Source of the DNA: Baffinella frigidus
Taxonomy: Eukaryota > Cryptophyceae > Cryptomonadales > Baffinellaceae
Reading direction: 5' to 3'
Length of the DNA: 15,071 nt
NCBI GenBank assembly: GCA_026770585.1
Contig: MU646339.1
Span: forward strand, 213,900-228,970
The notes beneath the pieces were generated by a model. That model had not been told where the DNA came from, did not search any database, and saw only the letters and a program-made list of their open reading frames with translations. This document shows positions 12,981 to 15,071 of this stretch, one piece after another. The position numbers and the translations under genes are program-made. The first letter of the stretch is position 1. Each line of letters opens with the position of its first letter.

Positions 12981-13076
12981 ACGTCGGTGGCCTAATGGAT
13001 AACGTCGGTGGCCTAATGGATAAGGCACCGGTCGGTACACCCGACCCACGCCAGAATGATCGAGGGAAACCGACGC
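12981..13076 (+). pseudogene. tRNA-like sequence with duplicated 5' part
   Basis: A 21-base unit ACGTCGGTGGCCTAATGGAT plus A occurs twice in tandem (12981, 13002). The second continues AGGCACCGG. From 13002 it fits the 5' half of a tRNA: a seven-base acceptor strand, T8, a GCC/GGC D-stem around TAATGGATAA, and an exact Pol III A-box (TGGCCTAATGG). CGTCGGT (13003-13009) can pair with ACCGACG (13069-13075), giving a tRNA-sized unit. A GGTCGG/CCGACC hairpin sits near the anticodon position. There is no GTTCGA T-arm or B-box, and the 3' half overlaps the long inverted repeat, so this is at most a pseudo-tRNA or SINE-like remnant. Confidence 0.4.
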
Positions 13077-13497
13077 CTTATCCGCGCCAGATCTGGCGCG
13101 GTTGACTTAAGAATTCAAGGGCTTTCCCTTGAAAGATGTCAAAAGTGGATGTTTCGAGTGCCCTGGCGTGGACAGACCTCAGGCGGCGCCCCTCGATCAG
13201 GGGGTGGTGGGGAACTCCGAACATGACACTACATATACGTATACAGCGAGAGTAGACTGATACTGAAGAGTCAGATACGACAGTCATATACGAATCTATT
13301 TCGCGTGTGGCCTAGAGGCGGAGCCCCTCGAGCAGGAGGCCGTTCTAAACTGTAAACCCTACACCCCAACCACGCCAGAGGCCTCGAAACATCCACTTTT
13401 GGCATCTTTCAGCGGAACCCCGAGGGATTCTAAAGTCAACCACGCCAGATCTGGCGTCGATAAGGCAGTCAATACACTCTCGAGCCCTCTGGCGTGG
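13046..13497. mobile_element. Long nested inverted repeat, arms about 126 bp
   Basis: The arms 13046-13171 and 13370-13497 are inverted copies. The best-conserved part is 13100-13171 against 13370-13441. Each arm contains a smaller palindrome CCGCGCCAGATCTGGCGCGG (perfect, 13082-13101) or CACGCCAGATCTGGCGTCG (about 13441-13459). CCACGCCAGA also starts and ends the structure and marks the inner arm ends. The 198-base middle has a GCCCCTCGA-CAGG motif repeated at 13190 and 13323, seen again at about 13516. No transposase frame is visible. Confidence 0.85.
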
Positions 13498-13528
13498 ACA
13501 AGACCTTGATGCGGCGGCCCTCGAGCAC

Positions 13529-13613
13529 GAGGCCGTTCATCGAAGAAACGGCCTCGGCCGCACTCTTCTCGTTGTCGAATTTGACCATTCCCGCGCCTGG
13601 TGTGGAGGTGAGT
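13529..13613 (+). repeat. Direct repeat with 13941-14024
   Basis: GAGGCCGTTCATCGAA, then ACGGCCTCG, TCGAATTTGACCATTCCCGC and GTGTGGAGGTGAG align with 13941-14024 with moderate divergence. Minus-strand frames over the two copies are read in different phases (GRGRFFDER and SRGRVFDGR), so I do not treat them as exons. Confidence 0.8.
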
Positions 13614-13655
13614 TAGTTTCGCAACCGTCGAGCTCTGGACGCTTCGCTGGGCCCT

Positions 13656-13750
13656 GAAGCGGCTCAAATCGCCTCTACGCTCCAAAAAAGTCTAAAAAGG
13701 GGGTACGAAATCAAAAAAGGGGGTGAGGTAGAGGCGATTTGATCCGCTTC
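13656..13750 (+). mobile_element. 95-bp foldback, 23-bp arms
   Basis: GAAGCGGCTCAAATCGCC and the next five bases (13656-13678) pair with 13728-13750 with one mismatch. The interior has two AAAGGGGGT blocks. A one-armed copy lies at 201-275. Confidence 0.85.
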
Positions 13751-13804
13751 AGGTCCAAAAACAGGTTTCAGGGCTGGACGCTTCCGTAACGAGAGTGTTC
13801 ACCG

Positions 13805-13937
13805 CCAGCCCTGCGAGGCGGGCCAAATCGACGATTGTCTGGAGCCATTTCCTCGGGTGGCACATTCGTTTCCGAAGGTGCCGCCCGAGGAATTGGCGCA
13901 TGCTCCAGCCTCGATTTGGTCCGCCTCGGAGGGCTGG
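13805..13937. mobile_element. 133-bp foldback, 27-bp arms
   Basis: CCAGCCCTGCGAGGCGGGCC to TCGA (13805-13831) pairs with 13911-13937 with two mismatches. The interior continues as an imperfect stem through TTCCTCGGGTGGCA and TGCCGCCCGAGGAA. The minus frame at 13768-14001 is the foldback read through. Confidence 0.85.
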
Positions 13938-13940
13938 TGG

Positions 13941-14024
13941 GAGGCCGTCCATCGAACACACGGCCTCGACTGCGCTCTGCGGGTTGATCGAATTTGACCA
14001 TTCCCGCGCCTTGTGTGGGGGTGA
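13941..14024 (+). repeat. Direct repeat, second copy of 13529-13613
   Basis: It matches the 13529 copy and runs directly into TTTAGGG telomere-type repeats on the right. Confidence 0.8.
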
Positions 14025-14025
14025 G

Positions 14026-14094
14026 TGTTTAGGGTTTAGGGTTTAATCCCTAAACCAGCTCCGCCGCCTGCCTCTGCATCGCCAAGGTTTAGGG
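14026..14094. repeat. TTTAGGG run and inverted CCCTAAA pair
   Basis: GTTTAGGGTTTAGGGTTTAA (14026 on) is followed by ATCCCTAAACC in opposite orientation and then by GGTTTAGGG at about 14085. These are canonical telomere heptamers in an interstitial, head-to-head position. Confidence 0.9.
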
Positions 14095-14262
14095 TGTGCA
14101 CTTATTTCCCACCAAGATATATTTTTAAGGAATGTTTTCAAACCTGGGTTTGAATTCATCCCCTTTGGGATTTGGGGGGTTTGGGGGGTTTACGGGTCAG
14201 GATATTTTCAGGGGGGTTTCAAGGAGAGGGAGCGCACCCTTGGCCAGGCCTGCCGGGTCGCG
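14095..14262. other. Unassigned, G-rich at centre
   Basis: TCAAACC/GGTTTGA forms a small hairpin at about 14138-14153. GATTTGGGGGGTTTGGGGGG (14170-14189) is TTTGGGG-like. No exon is recognised; the plus-strand frames starting at 14132 and 14172 soon enter the heptamer array. Confidence 0.5.
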
Positions 14263-14535
14263 CATATACCCTGTACCGTATACCACATACCATGTACCGT
14301 ATACCATATACCGTATACCGTATACCGTATACCATGTACCCTATACCCTGTACCATATACCATATACCATATACCATATACCATATACCATATACCCTGT
14401 ACCATACACAATATACCCTGTACCATACACAATATACCATATACCGTGTACCCTGTACCATACACAAGATACCATATACCGTATACCCTGTACCACACAC
14501 AAAACACCATACACCGTATACCCTGTACCACATAC
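14263..14535. repeat. ATACCAT/ATACCGT heptamer array 1
   Basis: About 39 heptamers of ATACCAT, ATACCGT, GTACCAT, ATACCCT and CACACAA types. On the minus strand the units read GTATATG/GTATGGT. All six frames are open for hundreds of residues, giving HIPYTIY or MVYGIWY repeats, none of which is protein. The right edge touches the RRM-like exon copy 2. Confidence 0.97.
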
Positions 14536-14612
14536 CATGTGCCAGCGAGGCTGTAACGATGCGGCCGAACGCGGCGAAGATGGTGCCAAGCTGCGCGTCG
14601 CCCCACGCGGCC
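14536..14612 (-). pseudogene. RRM-like exon, copy 2 (5'-truncated)
   Basis: On the minus strand this reads the same frame as 14822-14912 from WGDAQL to the end. Differences within the shared coding stretch are TTT/TTC, GTC/GTT and ACT/ACA, all synonymous. One non-synonymous change lies at the truncated edge (ACG/GCG) and one in the last codon (AAT/CAT). The first five codons and the preceding CAG are replaced by heptamer repeat, so no acceptor site remains. A GTATGT donor-like sequence follows the exon end. Confidence 0.45.
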
Positions 14613-14821
14613 GTATACCATATACCATATACCGTATACCATATACCATATACAATATACCATATACCGTATACCATATACCGTATACCATGTACCGTAT
14701 ACCATGTACCATATACCATATACCCTGTACCATATACCATATACCCTGTACCATATACCATATACCATATACCATATACCACACACAAAACACCATACAC
14801 CGTATACCATATACCATATAC
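14613..14821. repeat. ATACCAT heptamer array 2
   Basis: About 29 heptamers of the same types as array 1, including the CACACACAAAACACCATACACCG variant block seen near 14494. If the minus-strand exons belong to one gene, this array would be intronic. Confidence 0.97.
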
Positions 14822-14912
14822 CATTTGCCAGCGAGGCAGTGACGATGCGGCCAAACGCGGCGAAGATGGTGCCAAGCTGCGCGTCGCCCCACGTGGCCGG
14901 CATGTCCGCCAC
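14822..14912 (-). CDS. RRM-like exon fragment, copy 1
   Basis: On the minus strand, after TTTTGCGGCAG, the frame reads VADMPATWGDAQL and, two residues later, IFAAFGRIVTASLA. This has the pattern of the first half of an RNA recognition motif: a first strand with a Pro-x-x-Trp turn, a helix ending in F-x-x-F-G, then the second strand. RRM proteins bind single-stranded RNA, often in splicing or translation control. The segment covers about 29 of a usual 80-90 residues. It is bounded by CAG on the left and by GTATAT on the right, as expected of an internal exon of 91 bases. Twenty-five of 29 codons end in G or C. I see neither the second half (with RNP1) nor a start codon, so it may be an exon of a gene extending outside the window or a pseudogene. 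Assignment to RRM is by pattern, not search. Confidence 0.5.
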
Positions 14913-15003
14913 CTGCCGCAAAACCAACGCGCAGACGTCTCAGGCCCGCAGCGCTTTTGATGTGAATCCTGGGGTTGACTCCCGACACTGCAGCGTCCGA
15001 GCT

Positions 15004-15049
15004 GGGTAACGTGCTGCGCTTCGTCCCACGCGGGGGGGAAGTCTGTCGC
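15004..15049 (-). pseudogene. RRM-like exon, copy 3 (diverged)
   Basis: On the minus strand, after TGCGGCAG, the frame reads ATDFPPAWDEAQHVTQ, aligning without gaps to VADMPATWGDAQLGTI of copy 1. Conserved are Asp, Pro, Trp, an acidic residue, Ala and Gln. Similarity stops after about sixteen codons, before the F-x-x-F-G motif, and no GT donor is obvious. It lies about 140 bases upstream of copy 1 in the minus direction, suggesting exon duplication. Confidence 0.35.
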
Positions 15050-15071
15050 CTGCCGCACGCGAACGAGAGGG

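Noticed and set aside
13529-14024. Duplicated exon (GRGRFFDER / SRGRVFDGR on the minus strand)
   Set aside because: The two copies would be read in different local contexts with stops and indels between phases, and no splice-like boundaries or known domain were seen.
14132-15058. Very long open frames on both strands (up to 279 codons) with HIPYTIY or MVYGIWY repeats
   Set aside because: A stop-free heptamer keeps every frame open because three units equal seven codons. Overlapping frames on both strands are equally long. Only the minus-strand RRM-like segments inside them are kept.

Overview
The window looks like a repeat-saturated, gene-poor stretch of a eukaryotic nuclear genome, most likely from a GC-rich protist or alga. 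Three things in the sequence point that way. It has TTTAGGG-type telomeric heptamers (about 9079-9107 and 14026-14047). It has dozens of non-autonomous foldback (MITE-like) elements, many tandem arrays and no operon-like gene organisation. It has one plausible short exon flanked by AG and GT dinucleotides. Peptides read through one foldback family here (RGTSLIR, MSEVPLY) remind me of spurious predictions in algal (possibly cryptophyte) proteomes; this is recollection only, and I do not name a species.

Layout. 1-700: TTGAGGG and TTCAGGG arrays separated by a conserved spacer. 876-1080: 23-bp AACTTAAG repeats. 1235-2139: AT-richer DNA with several foldbacks, including a perfect 32-bp-arm hairpin. 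2327-3308: a unit of about 185 bp carrying a CACGTG hairpin, in about five full or partial copies and broken by inserted foldbacks. 3642-5428: duplications, then heptamer arrays (ACACTGG, CCCGAAA, CCTAAA, CCCTACA) with shared spacers and a perfect 38-bp palindrome. 5430-6420: more dispersed spacers and hairpins. 6527-8600: a dispersed satellite-like unit (GGTGAAGCGGTTC, then CACACGCGCGTGTG) into which at least two foldback elements have inserted. 8682-9503: long CT/GA tracts with a repeated spacer of about 75 bp. 9790-9950: G-rich arrays. 10132-11497: a cluster of MITEs from several families, one inserted into another. 11738-12615: CT/CG tracts. 12837-14047: a third copy of a 103-bp MITE, a tRNA-like sequence, a long nested inverted repeat and further foldbacks. 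14263-14823: two ATACCAT heptamer arrays separated by a conserved segment that reads, on the minus strand, as part of an RNA-recognition-motif (RRM) domain.

No complete protein gene can be supported. The long open frames come from repeats: a stop-free heptamer array stays open in all frames because three units make seven codons, and GA/CT tracts give Arg/Glu or Ser/Leu runs. The only convincing coding trace is the duplicated RRM-like exon at the right end (minus strand, 14536-15049); inside the exon its two closest copies differ only at synonymous third positions.

Two themes connect the window. Many arrays are homogenised to different single-base derivatives of the telomeric heptamer TTTAGGG, with GGG always kept. 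Also, several foldback families with unrelated ends share one internal core built on CCTACGGTAGG.
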